Notes under the pieces: generated by a model | The model's input: the letters and a program-made list of their open reading frames with translations, nothing else | Told to the model about the DNA's origin: nothing | The model's database searches: none | Position numbers and translations under genes: made by a program | Assembly (NCBI GenBank): GCA_012103375.1 | Contig: WLWX01000001.1 | Location: forward strand, 1,602,501-1,666,500 | DNA: 64,000 bases | From: Paracoccaceae bacterium | GTDB taxonomy: Bacteria; Pseudomonadota; Alphaproteobacteria; Rhodobacterales; Rhodobacteraceae | Direction: 5' to 3' | Shown: positions 18,804 through 27,260 of the stretch, piece after piece | Position numbering within the stretch: the first letter of the stretch is position 1 | Layout of the letters: the number at the start of each line of letters is the position of its first letter

Positions 18804-20215
18804 TGGGTGCAAACTTTCGGGCGGGCAAAGTCGATTGGTTTGAACAGCAGGTAGGCGCGCATCAGCGGCCCGTGTTCAAGGAAGCTGTTGGTCCAATCGG
18901 ATGTATCCCGCACCTGACCGTTGTGGCGGAAGGTTGCGGTGAAATTTGGGTTTTGCGCCAGAATGCGATCAAACTCATACCGCACAAGGGCTTTGCCAGG
19001 GCCGCCAAATGCGGCCTGTAGCCACGGCGGGTCGGAGGAAATTACCTCGACAACGTCATTTTGATATAGGGCGGCGAACGGAAGTTGCCCGTGGATCAGG
19101 TGGTTGGTCCGGGCAGCTTCGGTGTGAAGGTTGGAAAACATCGCGATTGAGGCTTCGGTGCGAAGACCAAGGTAGGGGCTCCAGCCATTCAGGAAGTAAA
19201 GCGCGGGAATGATCAGCATCCACTTTGGCCAGACCGGTTTCGCGTTGCCCTCGCCAGAAATCCGGCCTTCGCGAAAATACAGGATCGCGGCGAGGTAGAA
19301 GGCGATGGCATAGACCGCGAAAGGGATCAGGAACCCGTTATGGGTCGGCACAAGGCCGCGTGAGGCCAGTGCCGATGCGCCAACGATCAGGGCCAGCGCG
19401 AGGAGCATCAGCCGCCCGACGCGCATCGCGCGCGGGGCGTCACCAAATCGCGATACGAAAGCCGCATATCCAACCCGAAACGTCGCGGGGGTCAGGAACA
19501 GGGCGTAAAGCACCAGAACAATGGTCGAAAAATCCTTGTAATAGGCATAGCCGGTCAATCCGATGATGATGTGGAAGGGCACCCCGATCAACAGGCCGTA
19601 GCGTTTCCACCCGGGTACGAAAAGCGCAACCATGGCAATGGCTTCGGCTATGAAAGTTATGTAAATTGCAAAGTAATGACCGGGGCGAAACTCGGCCAGG
19701 GCGACGTGGTCGGCGACGATGCGGTAGAGCTCGACCGCGCAGCTAACGGACGGATCAAGGAAGTCCGCGTTGATCTTGTGGTAGATGCCGAAAAAATACA
19801 TGCCCGGCAATATCCAGCGCCCCGGACCCGCGATGGCCGTGAATAGGGCGGCGCGGAAATTAGCTTGCGATCTTGTAGCAACAGATGCGCGCGCGGCCAG
19901 AATCACAAGGCACAGCGCAAAAGCGGTGAGTTGGTTGTTCGAGGCGACCGGCGCATTTGCAACGTAGTAGCCACAGAACGCCGCCGCGTTCACGATCAAC
20001 AACACGTCGAGCCGCGGCAGAACCACCATCGCCAGCGATGCCACCATGAGTGCGGGTGCAATCAGCGGCACCAGCCCGCCCAGCGCGGACCCGGTGTCGG
20101 CGCTGGCAAAACCCCAGATCTGAAAGAAATACAGCCCCGCCAGCAGGGTCACTGCGGCCAGCGGGTCAAAATAACCCGAACCGCCCTCGGCGTCGTGTTC
20201 TTTCTGTCGCGTCAT
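18800..20215 (-). CDS. Polytopic membrane protein, HTTM-like
   Basis: 471 residues with about nine to eleven hydrophobic segments and a soluble C-terminal region of about 130 residues. The segment ILPGMYFFGIYHKINADFL resembles the His-bearing signature of horizontally transferred transmembrane (HTTM) proteins, which are related to vitamin K-dependent gamma-carboxylase, and the neighbouring DUF393 gene supports this. It might equally be an unrelated multi-pass protein. No signal peptide beyond the first membrane segment. Confidence 0.6.
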   Translation of the reverse strand: MTRQKEHDAEGGSGYFDPLAAVTLLAGLYFFQIWGFASADTGSALGGLVPLIAPALMVASLAMVVLPRLDVLLIVNAAAFCGYYVANAPVASNNQLTAFALCLVILAARASVATRSQANFRAALFTAIAGPGRWILPGMYFFGIYHKINADFLDPSVSCAVELYRIVADHVALAEFRPGHYFAIYITFIAEAIAMVALFVPGWKRYGLLIGVPFHIIIGLTGYAYYKDFSTIVLVLYALFLTPATFRVGYAAFVSRFGDAPRAMRVGRLMLLALALIVGASALASRGLVPTHNGFLIPFAVYAIAFYLAAILYFREGRISGEGNAKPVWPKWMLIIPALYFLNGWSPYLGLRTEASIAMFSNLHTEAARTNHLIHGQLPFAALYQNDVVEVISSDPPWLQAAFGGPGKALVRYEFDRILAQNPNFTATFRHNGQVRDTSDWTNSFLEHGPLMRAYLLFKPIDFARPKVCTH

Positions 20216-20316
20216 AGTTTCTGCGCCCGAATTTCTGCTGCTGGTCTATCGGGCATTTGTGGCGGTTTTTGAACTCAATGACGGCAAAATCGGGCGATTG
20301 TTGCCAAGCTCATTGG

Positions 20317-21330
20317 TTAACGCGACAGTCGTAGCAGGCCCCCGTCCGGGGCGTCGACGGCCAGCAGGATCGCGCCGTCGGCCATCACCTCCACGTCGCG
20401 GATACGGGCGATGCCCGGCAAGATCCGCTCCTCTCCGGTGACTTTTCCGTCCGAAAGCCGCAGCCGCACCAGGGCACCGGGGTTGAGCGATCCGATCAGC
20501 AGGTCGCCTTGCCAATCCGGGAACATATCGCCGGAATAGAAGGCCATGCCGCCCGGTGCGATGACGGGATCCCAGTAATAGGCGGGTTCGATCACGGCGT
20601 CAGCGCTGGTCTGTCCGTCGCCGATGGGCTGGCCGCTGTAATCCTCGCCATAACTGACCAGCGGCCAGCCGTAGTTTGCGCCCGGCTGGGGGCGGTTCAA
20701 TTCGTCGCCGCCCCTGGGGCCATGTTCGATCGTCCAGAGCGCGCCGCCGGGGCCGATGGTTGCGCCCTGCATGTTGCGGTGGCCGTAGCTGTAGATCTCT
20801 GGTTGCGGGGCGGGTTTGTCGGCGAACGGGTTGTCGTGTGGTGCGTTGCCGTCAAGCGTCACACGGATCACCTTGCCGATGGTCTTTGACAGATCCTGCG
20901 CGCTGGTTGCCTCGCGGTTGTCGGGCATCGGCTTGGCGTAGGTCCAGTAGATCAGGCGGTCGTCTGCGAATGTCGGGCCGATGGCGATATCCAGCAAGCC
21001 GCCCTGACCACCGGCCCAGATTGCGGGCAGGCCGCTGATTGGGGCCGACAGGGTTCCATCGGCGCTGACGTGGCGCATGCGGCCCGGGCGTTCTGTGACC
21101 AGCAGGCCGCCGCCGGGCAGTTCGGCGATGCCCCAGGGGTGTTCAAGGCCGCTGGCGAACACCGCGACCTCGGGCGTTGTCGATTGGATCGCCGGGGCGC
21201 GGGTCTGTTCGGGGAACGCGGGTGAGAATTCGGGGACGTTTGGTGCGCCTTGCGGCACTGGGGCGTCGGATTGGGCCGCCGCGCCGCTGGCGAGGGTTGC
21301 AAAGATCATGGCAATCGCGATTTGGCGCAT
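20317..21330 (-). CDS. PQQ-dependent sugar dehydrogenase (soluble aldose dehydrogenase type)
   Basis: 337-residue periplasmic six-bladed beta-propeller of the glucose/sorbosone dehydrogenase family. The N-terminus MRQIAIAMIFATLASGAAAQ is a Sec signal. Motifs: LEHPWGIAELPGGGLLVTERPGRM, GGQGGLLDIAIGP, YSYGHRNMQGA (catalytic His region), ALWTIEHGPRGGDELNRP and GANYGWPLVSYG. ATG 21330 follows AGGGAG; the longer frame upstream has no support. PQQ biosynthesis genes are not in the window, so the cofactor state is inferred from the family. Confidence 0.9.
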   Translation of the reverse strand: MRQIAIAMIFATLASGAAAQSDAPVPQGAPNVPEFSPAFPEQTRAPAIQSTTPEVAVFASGLEHPWGIAELPGGGLLVTERPGRMRHVSADGTLSAPISGLPAIWAGGQGGLLDIAIGPTFADDRLIYWTYAKPMPDNREATSAQDLSKTIGKVIRVTLDGNAPHDNPFADKPAPQPEIYSYGHRNMQGATIGPGGALWTIEHGPRGGDELNRPQPGANYGWPLVSYGEDYSGQPIGDGQTSADAVIEPAYYWDPVIAPGGMAFYSGDMFPDWQGDLLIGSLNPGALVRLRLSDGKVTGEERILPGIARIRDVEVMADGAILLAVDAPDGGLLRLSR

Positions 21331-21380
21331 CGGACACTCCCTGAGATCGGTGGTCCCTGTAAGGATGGCGCAATCTGGGC

Positions 21381-21416
21381 AAAAGAAAAGGGCCGCGCCC
21401 TGCGGCACGGCCCTTT
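21381..21416 (-). terminator. Rho-independent terminator after rplI
   Basis: On the minus strand a nine-base stem (AAAGGGCCG / CGGCCCTTT) with a GC-rich inner loop is followed by TCTTTT. It lies 22 bases after the rplI stop. Confidence 0.8.
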
Positions 21417-21437
21417 CAACAAGAAGTGATCGATTGA

Positions 21438-22085
21438 TCAGTCTTTGTCGTCGTCCGAAGCGTCGTCGCCGTCGTCAGCGGACTGTTTTGCCGCCGGGGC
21501 GCCATCGTCATCGCCAAAGTCTTCGACACCGGCAGCACCGATATCGTCGAACAGCTCAGCGATTTCGAATTCGGCCTCGGCCTCTTCCTCGGCAGCCAGA
21601 TCCTGGATGGATTTGCCTGCGGCCTGAAGCTCGGCCTCTTCCGCGGAACGTGCGACGTTCAGTTCGATCGTCGCCTCAACTTCGGGGTGCAGGGTCACGA
21701 CAACTTTGTGCAATCCCAGTTCCTTGATCGGCGCAGTCAGGGCAACCTGCTTGCGATCAACCGAGAAGCCTTCTTCGGTCGCCGCATCGGCCGCGTCACG
21801 GGTCGACACCGACCCGTACAGCGAACCGGCGTCCGAGGCTGAGCGAATCACGATGAACTGCTGGCCGTCCAGCTTTTCGGCCAGCGACTCGGCCTCTTTC
21901 TTGGTGTCCAGATTGCGCGCTTCCAGCTGTGCTTTCTGGGTTTCGAACTTGGCGACATTGTCGGGCGATGCCCAAAGCGCCTTGCCCTGGGGCAGCAGAT
22001 AGTTACGGGCATAGCCCTGCTTGACGCTGACGACTTCGCCCATCTGGCCCAGTTTGGCCACGCGTTCGAGAAGGATCACATCCAT
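21438..22085 (-). CDS. rplI: 50S ribosomal protein L9
   Basis: 215 residues; residues 1-150 match L9 ([35 protein letters not shown]). A further 60-65 residues form a very acidic tail ([16 protein letters not shown] to [12 protein letters not shown]), longer than in E. coli L9 (149) but seen in other Rhodobacteraceae. ATG 22085 has AAGGAG nine bases upstream. It is the last gene of the rpsF-rpsR-rplI operon and is followed by a terminator. Confidence 0.96.
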   Translation of the reverse strand: MDVILLERVAKLGQMGEVVSVKQGYARNYLLPQGKALWASPDNVAKFETQKAQLEARNLDTKKEAESLAEKLDGQQFIVIRSASDAGSLYGSVSTRDAADAATEEGFSVDRKQVALTAPIKELGLHKVVVTLHPEVEATIELNVARSAEEAELQAAGKSIQDLAAEEEAEAEFEIAELFDDIGAAGVEDFGDDDGAPAAKQSADDGDDASDDDKD

Positions 22086-22097
22086 TGGGGAATCTCC

Positions 22098-22325
22098 TTA
22101 TTTGACGGCATAGGGCAGCAGCGCCAGAAACCGTGCACGCTTGATCGCCTTGGCGAGCGCGCGCTGGTTCTTGGCACCGACAGCGGTGATACGGGAAGGG
22201 ACGATCTTGCCACGCTCTGAGATATAGCGCTGCAAAAGACGGGTGTCTTTGTAGTCGATCGTCGGTGCATTGTCGCCGGCAAAAGGGTCGGTCTTGCGGC
22301 GGCGGAAAAACGGTTTTGAAGCCAT
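22098..22325 (-). CDS. rpsR: 30S ribosomal protein S18
   Basis: 75-residue S18 with the conserved core [19 protein letters not shown] and [20 protein letters not shown]. It sits between rpsF and rplI with 12 bases to rplI, as in most bacteria. Confidence 0.97.
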   Translation of the reverse strand: MASKPFFRRRKTDPFAGDNAPTIDYKDTRLLQRYISERGKIVPSRITAVGAKNQRALAKAIKRARFLALLPYAVK

Positions 22326-22364
22326 TGGTTATTGTCCTTTTCTAATCCGATAGATCAACCGGAG

Positions 22365-22709
22365 TTACCGGCGACGCTCGCGCTCTTCGCGCTTTTGCAT
22401 CTGGGCAGAGGGGCCTTCTTCGTGCTTGTCGACCTTGATGGTCAGCACGCGCATGACGTCGTCATGCAGGCGCATCAGACGCTCCATTTCCTGCACGGCG
22501 GGTGCCGGTGCGTCGGTGCGCAGATAGGCGTAGTGCCCTTTGCGGTTCTTGTTGATCTTGTAGGCCATCGTCTTGACGCCCCAATACTCCTGCTCGACGA
22601 TTTTGCCGCCGTTGTCAGAAAGCACTGTGCCAAAATGTTCGATGAGTCCCTCGGCCTGGGTATTGGACAAGTCCTGGCGCGAGATAAAAACATGCTCGTA
22701 AAGCGGCAT
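22365..22709 (-). CDS. rpsF: 30S ribosomal protein S6
   Basis: 114 residues; MPLYEHVFISRQDLSNTQAE at the N-terminus and VLTIKVDKHEEGPS with a basic tail KREERERRR at the C-terminus. ATG 22709 has a GGAG seven bases upstream; the frame's earlier ATGs add non-conserved residues. First gene of the S6-S18-L9 operon; the 230 bases upstream (to 22940) should hold its promoter and that of the divergent gene, but I see no distinctive box. Confidence 0.97.
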   Translation of the reverse strand: MPLYEHVFISRQDLSNTQAEGLIEHFGTVLSDNGGKIVEQEYWGVKTMAYKINKNRKGHYAYLRTDAPAPAVQEMERLMRLHDDVMRVLTIKVDKHEEGPSAQMQKREERERRR

Positions 22710-22939
22710 GGGTTCTCCGTTCATGTTCGAGCGCACTTCAAAGGGGGGTCAAAACCTTCCACGACCCGACCCACGAGAGGCTGCGCTGTTCATATCCGTG
22801 TGGAAGGATGCGCGGCTTATAGGGGTGTCGCGGAAACTGCGCAAGAGCGTCACAAGTTAACTTTCTATGGCCCCAATTAAGACAACTTTAACGTGCACCA
22901 AAAGCGCATTGAGACTGCACGTCGGAGATTGCCGAGATC

Positions 22940-23560
22940 ATGACAAACGCATGGGAACCTTTTGGAGCTGCTGCCGCAAAGCGGGCCGGATCTATTGTCA
23001 TCAGCGACACTGCAACTGGATATGCGGTGCAGCAAAATTCCAAACGCTTCGACTTTGATGCCTGCCTGGAACTGGTGCTTCGGTTCAGCGGGCTGGCGAT
23101 GCTGGTTGTCGCGGGGGGCCAATGGTTCCTGCCGATGGCATTACCCGGGTCCGAAGCGGTTCCTGCAAAGCTGGGGTTTTCTGTGGTCCTGGCGATTACC
23201 GGTTTCGTCTTTTCCTGGCTGGGCGCGCGGGGTTTGAAAACCCAGATGCAGGTCGATGTTTCGGATCGCAGAATCCGACTTGTATACGTCAATGGCCGGG
23301 GCAACACGCGTCCGCAAAAGACCTTGACGATGCGCGATATTGAAAGTTTCTATGTGAAGCGCACGAAAAACCCGTTGGAACCGGCCACTTTGTATTTGCG
23401 GTTGCGTGGCGGGGGGCAGCAGCGCGTTGCCGTCGGATCCGAGGATGAACTGAGTGCGCTGCACGAACGTATGTGCGGCGAACTGAAGCCCGTCCGCCGA
23501 CGTCTGGCAAAGCGCTCGATGCAGGAAGCCGCAGGCGCTTCGTTGTTCAAAGCCGCCTGA
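22940..23560 (+). CDS. Membrane protein of unknown function
   Basis: 206 residues. Two hydrophobic segments near residues 48-70 and 80-98 are followed by a soluble domain with beta-strand character (MQVDVSDRRIRLVYVNGRGN, TLYLRLRGGGQQRVAVGSED) reminiscent of a PH-like fold, and a basic C-terminus. I do not recognise the family. It diverges from rpsF and precedes fabD by 96 bases. Confidence 0.6.
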   Translation: MTNAWEPFGAAAAKRAGSIVISDTATGYAVQQNSKRFDFDACLELVLRFSGLAMLVVAGGQWFLPMALPGSEAVPAKLGFSVVLAITGFVFSWLGARGLKTQMQVDVSDRRIRLVYVNGRGNTRPQKTLTMRDIESFYVKRTKNPLEPATLYLRLRGGGQQRVAVGSEDELSALHERMCGELKPVRRRLAKRSMQEAAGASLFKAA

Positions 23561-23656
23561 GCCAACACTCCCTGTCCATTGATGGCCCGCCCGCATTGCG
23601 CGGCGGGCTTTGGCGCGGTATGCGACCCTCAGGATTTGCGGTGTAGGGGGCAGACG

Positions 23657-24589
23657 ATGCGCGCATTCATTTTTCCGGGACAAGGCGCCCAGGCGGTTGG
23701 AATGGGCCGTGACTTGGCCGAGGCCTATCCCGCCGCCAAAGCGGTCTTTCAGCAGGTTGATGACGCATTGGGAGAGTCGCTGAGCGCGCTGATCTGGGAG
23801 GGGGACGCAGAAACCCTGACCCTGACGGCGAATGCACAGCCGGCTTTGATGGCAACCTCGCTGGCGGTGATGGCGGCGCTGGAGGCCGAAGGGGTCGGGG
23901 TCGACAAGGCCGGATATGTGGCCGGGCATTCGTTGGGCGAATATTCGGCGCTGGCAGCTTCGGGCGCATTGGGGATTGCGGACGCCGCGCGCCTGTTGCG
24001 GGTACGCGGAGAGGCGATGCAAAAGGCGGTGCCGGTCGGCGTCGGGGCGATGGCGGCTGTTCTTGGGCTGGATCTGGAAGCGGTGCAGGCCGTCGCGGCC
24101 CAGGCGGCAGAGGGCGAGGTTTGTCAGGCGGCCAATGACAATGACCCCGCTCAGGTGGTTGTGTCTGGTCACAAAGGCGCGGTTGAGCGCGCCTGCGAGA
24201 TTGCCAAGGCGAATGGCGCGAAACGGGCGATTTTGCTGCCGGTGTCGGCTCCGTTTCATTGCGAATTGATGCAACCGGCGGCGGACGCGATGCGCGATGC
24301 CGTCCAGGGTGTCGACATCGTGGCACCCAAGGTGCCGCTGGTGGCCAATGTCATTGCGGCGACCGCTGATGCGGACGAAATCAAATCCTTGCTGGTTTCA
24401 CAGGTGACCGGCGCAGTGCGGTGGCGCGAATCCGTTGAGTTCATGGCGCAAAACGGTGTCACAGAATTCTGGGAGATCGGCGCAGGCAAGGCGCTGAGCG
24501 GCATGGTGCGCCGGATCGCACGAGAGGCGGGGACACGCGCAGTGTCATCCCCCGACGATGTGAAGGCGGCGGCAGGGGCGGCTGGCTAG
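23657..24589 (+). CDS. fabD: Malonyl-CoA:ACP transacylase
   Basis: Transfers malonyl from CoA to ACP for fatty-acid elongation. The 310-residue protein begins MRAFIFPGQGAQAVGMG and carries the nucleophile Ser92 in AGHSLGEYSA, the malonyl-binding Arg in LLRVRGEAMQ, and the catalytic His in PVSAPFHCELM. ATG 23657 gives the conserved FPGQGAQ N-terminus; the frame upstream is not supported. It opens the block fabD, unknown gene, fabG, acpP, fabF. Confidence 0.96.
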   Translation: MRAFIFPGQGAQAVGMGRDLAEAYPAAKAVFQQVDDALGESLSALIWEGDAETLTLTANAQPALMATSLAVMAALEAEGVGVDKAGYVAGHSLGEYSALAASGALGIADAARLLRVRGEAMQKAVPVGVGAMAAVLGLDLEAVQAVAAQAAEGEVCQAANDNDPAQVVVSGHKGAVERACEIAKANGAKRAILLPVSAPFHCELMQPAADAMRDAVQGVDIVAPKVPLVANVIAATADADEIKSLLVSQVTGAVRWRESVEFMAQNGVTEFWEIGAGKALSGMVRRIAREAGTRAVSSPDDVKAAAGAAG

Positions 24590-24598
24590 GAGGGGTCA

Positions 24599-25003
24599 AT
24601 GACGCTGGAGGAGGCAATCGCGACGCAGCCGCAGTGGCTGACCTGGTGGTTGAACTGGCTGTTGGTCGGAACGCTCGCCCTGCCGCTGGTGTTGGTGATC
24701 TGGAGGCCGACGCGCCTTGCCGGGATACTGACGGTTCTGGCAACGGGCCTGAGTGGTTTTGGCGTGGTGGCGATGTATGAGCGTCTGGGATACGTCAAGC
24801 TGATCGGGCTGCCGCATATCATCCTTTGGACGCCACTTGTGATCTGGCTGATTGTGGTGCTGCGGGGACGGGACATGTCGGTTTGGCCCCGGCGCATCCT
24901 CAGCGTGGTGATCCTGACGATCCTGATTTCACTGGCATTCGACTATGCGGATGTCTTCCGGTACTTCCTTGGGGAACGCGCGCCGTTGATTGATGCGGCC
25001 TAG
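24599..25003 (+). CDS. Small membrane protein of unknown function
   Basis: 134 residues with four likely membrane helices (about 18-38, 42-60, 68-92 and 100-120). ATG 24599 has an excellent AGGAGGGG six bases upstream, and it sits nine bases after fabD and 22 before fabG, so it is co-transcribed with fatty-acid genes. No recognised motif; possibly a conserved roseobacter membrane protein. Confidence 0.7.
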   Translation: MTLEEAIATQPQWLTWWLNWLLVGTLALPLVLVIWRPTRLAGILTVLATGLSGFGVVAMYERLGYVKLIGLPHIILWTPLVIWLIVVLRGRDMSVWPRRILSVVILTILISLAFDYADVFRYFLGERAPLIDAA

Positions 25004-25025
25004 ATTACAATAAGAAAGCGACGAC

Positions 25026-25763
25026 ATGTTTGATCTGACAGGAAAATCCGCGCTGGTGACCGGCGCATCCGGGGGCATCGGCGGGGCGATTGCGACGGCG
25101 TTGCACGGCGCGGGGGCGACTGTGGGCCTGTCGGGCACGCGAGAAGGGCCGCTGAACGATCTGGCCGGGCAGTTGGGGGGTCGCGCGCATGTCTTGCCCT
25201 GCAACCTGTCGGATATGGAGGCGGTTGCCGCCCTGCCGAAACAGGCGGCCGAGGCGATGGGTGGCCTGGATATCCTGGTGAACAACGCCGGGATCACCCG
25301 CGACAACATCTTCATGCGGATGTCGGATGAGGAATGGGATCAGGTGATTGCGGTGAACCTGACCGCCTCGATGAAGCTGTGCAAGGCGGCGATCCGGGGG
25401 ATGATGAAGGCGCGCTGGGGGCGAATTGTGAACATCACCTCGGTCGTTGGGGCGACGGGCAATCCGGGGCAGGCGAATTATGCCGCCGCCAAGGCCGGGT
25501 TGACGGGGATGAGTAAATCGCTGGCCTATGAGGTCGCAAGCCGGGGGATTACGGTGAACTGTATCGCGCCGGGCTTTATCACCACGGCGATGACCGACAA
25601 GCTGAACGACGACCAAAAGGCGGCGATCCTGACGCAGGTGCCTGCAGGGCGGATGGGCGATGCAGCCGAGATTGGCGCGGCCGCGCTGTACCTTGCAAGT
25701 GACGAAGCGGCCTATGTTACCGGTGCGACCTTGCATGTGAACGGCGGTATGGCCATGTTCTGA
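25026..25763 (+). CDS. fabG: 3-oxoacyl-ACP reductase
   Basis: NADPH-dependent short-chain dehydrogenase, 245 residues. TGASGGIGGAI is the cofactor-binding loop, NNAG the structural motif at about 85-88, with catalytic Ser (NITSVVGATG) and YxxxK (NYAAAKAGLTG). Ends with the FabG-type HVNGGMAMF. It lies 22 bases after the small membrane gene and upstream of acpP, which supports the fatty-acid role over a general SDR. Confidence 0.96.
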   Translation: MFDLTGKSALVTGASGGIGGAIATALHGAGATVGLSGTREGPLNDLAGQLGGRAHVLPCNLSDMEAVAALPKQAAEAMGGLDILVNNAGITRDNIFMRMSDEEWDQVIAVNLTASMKLCKAAIRGMMKARWGRIVNITSVVGATGNPGQANYAAAKAGLTGMSKSLAYEVASRGITVNCIAPGFITTAMTDKLNDDQKAAILTQVPAGRMGDAAEIGAAALYLASDEAAYVTGATLHVNGGMAMF

Positions 25764-25936
25764 ACGCGTCAATGATCGTTTGCGTTCAGTGAACCTTGTG
25801 ATAGAAGCGGCGCAGTTTGTCACCGGTCCGTGATCGGGAATGGCATTTCCTCTGATTGTTCAGAGGGTTAGAATGATCCTTCGGGGTCGAGGACAGTGGC
25901 GGGCCCCGGCCCCCAAGGAACGTGAGGATATATCAT

Positions 25937-26170
25937 ATGAGCGACATTGAAGATCGCGTACGCAAGATCGTCGTCGAGCATCTGGGCGTCGAAGAGGCCA
26001 AAGTGACCGAGAATGCGTCGTTCATCGACGATCTGGGTGCTGACAGCCTGGACACCGTTGAACTGGTGATGGCGTTTGAAGAAGAATTCGGGATCGAAAT
26101 TCCGGATGACGCCGCGGAAACGATTCAGTCGTTCGGCGACGCAGTCGGGTTCATCAAAAAAGCGCAGTAA
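25937..26170 (+). CDS. acpP: Acyl carrier protein
   Basis: 77-residue acidic carrier protein. The phosphopantetheine site is Ser37 in [22 protein letters not shown] 25937 gives the family N-terminus [11 protein letters not shown]; a slightly earlier in-frame ATG (25922 region) adds five residues and is rejected. The 173 bases upstream probably carry a separate strong promoter, as usual for acpP. A terminator hairpin follows. Confidence 0.97.
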   Translation: MSDIEDRVRKIVVEHLGVEEAKVTENASFIDDLGADSLDTVELVMAFEEEFGIEIPDDAAETIQSFGDAVGFIKKAQ

Positions 26171-26197
26171 ACGCCTTCGACAATTACCAGAGATGGT

Positions 26198-27055
26198 TCA
26201 GCGACGTCCCTTTCGGGGCGTCGTTTGCATTTTCAATGCCCGGCGCAGTGAATGCCGCAGCTTGCGGCGCATTGTTTTGAGTGCGGGTGGCGGCGAAAAA
26301 TCAACCGGTCGGCAATAGGTGTCTCTGCGGTAGGCGAGGTCTGAAAACAGATCCGTGCAGGCGGCATCCAGGCGTTTCTTGCCCGCAAGATTTGTCATGT
26401 AGGCCCCATCATATGCGCCGCCCGCCTTGGCAGCAGCCTGCGCATCAATGGTTACTCCCATTGCGCTGGCCACGGTTTCCAGTGCGCCGGGCATGTCCTG
26501 TTTCAGATCGGTGTCGCGCAGAGTGATCGGTTTCAGGCCGGTCATGGCAAAGAAACTGCGCCAGCCTGCGGTATCAAGCGCAGATTCTTGAATGCTGCGG
26601 GTCAGCAGCGCCTTGGTTGGAGTTTTGGGGGCCGATGGCGTTGTTTGCGCGTCCCCCGAAAGCCACTGACCGGACTCGATCGCCGCTGCAAGGGATGTGA
26701 CTTGCGCCCTGGGCTCGGCGCGTTCCAGCCAAACCAGAACTGCATTTTCCATAAGCTCGCGTCCGTAAGGATTGGTGAGCAAATCCAGGAAGTTACTGAA
26801 CATCAGTTTTGAGGCAAAAATACCGTTGGCCGAAGTTTCGCGTGCAACTGCAGCGACCCAGGCAAGGGCAAATTCCGAACTGCCGTCGTCGGTCAGTTCG
26901 GGCGCCCATGCCGCGGCGTTATTGTTATAGCAGGCTGCTCCGAGCCACTCGCCGGGATTGCCAAGGCCCGCTTCTTTGAGGCAACGGCAGAATGTCCAGC
27001 TCATCGAGCGTCCGGCGGTGCAAATAAGCAGGGTTTTCTGGGGTAAGTGCGACAT
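26198..27055 (-). CDS. Stf0-like sulfotransferase
   Basis: 285 residues from ATG 27055. The N-terminal LLICTAGRSMSWTFCRCLKE is a PAPS-binding P-loop variant of the Stf0 type, followed by GIFASKLMFSNFLDL and VLVWLERAEPRAQVTSLAAA, the usual order in that family; Stf0 members sulfate trehalose and other glycans. The basic C-terminus is unconserved. The acceptor here is unknown. A longer start at 27148 is possible but adds no conserved sequence. Convergent with acpP. Confidence 0.72.
   Translation of the reverse strand: MSHLPQKTLLICTAGRSMSWTFCRCLKEAGLGNPGEWLGAACYNNNAAAWAPELTDDGSSEFALAWVAAVARETSANGIFASKLMFSNFLDLLTNPYGRELMENAVLVWLERAEPRAQVTSLAAAIESGQWLSGDAQTTPSAPKTPTKALLTRSIQESALDTAGWRSFFAMTGLKPITLRDTDLKQDMPGALETVASAMGVTIDAQAAAKAGGAYDGAYMTNLAGKKRLDAACTDLFSDLAYRRDTYCRPVDFSPPPALKTMRRKLRHSLRRALKMQTTPRKGRR
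26201..26226 (+). terminator. Terminator after acpP
   Basis: Hairpin GCGACGTCCC-TTTC-GGGGCGTCG followed by TTTGC (one mismatch in the stem), 30 bases after the acpP stop. It overlaps the 3' end of the opposing sulfotransferase gene and may act in both directions. Confidence 0.7.
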
Positions 27056-27260
27056 CGGGAAGCCTGAAATTGGTAATCCGGAATAAGGATTTGGCGTTGG
27101 AATGCGTGCTGGCAACCGGGTAACAGATACGCCGATCGGCGGGGTCACGCAATCTTCGGCTAGTTTGGCGCGTCACGGAACGCCCGCCCTTGCCCCTGTT
27201 CACTGATGGCGTGTAATACGGCCCGAGTGAATTTCGTGCGGATTTTCAGAGGCAAAGCGC

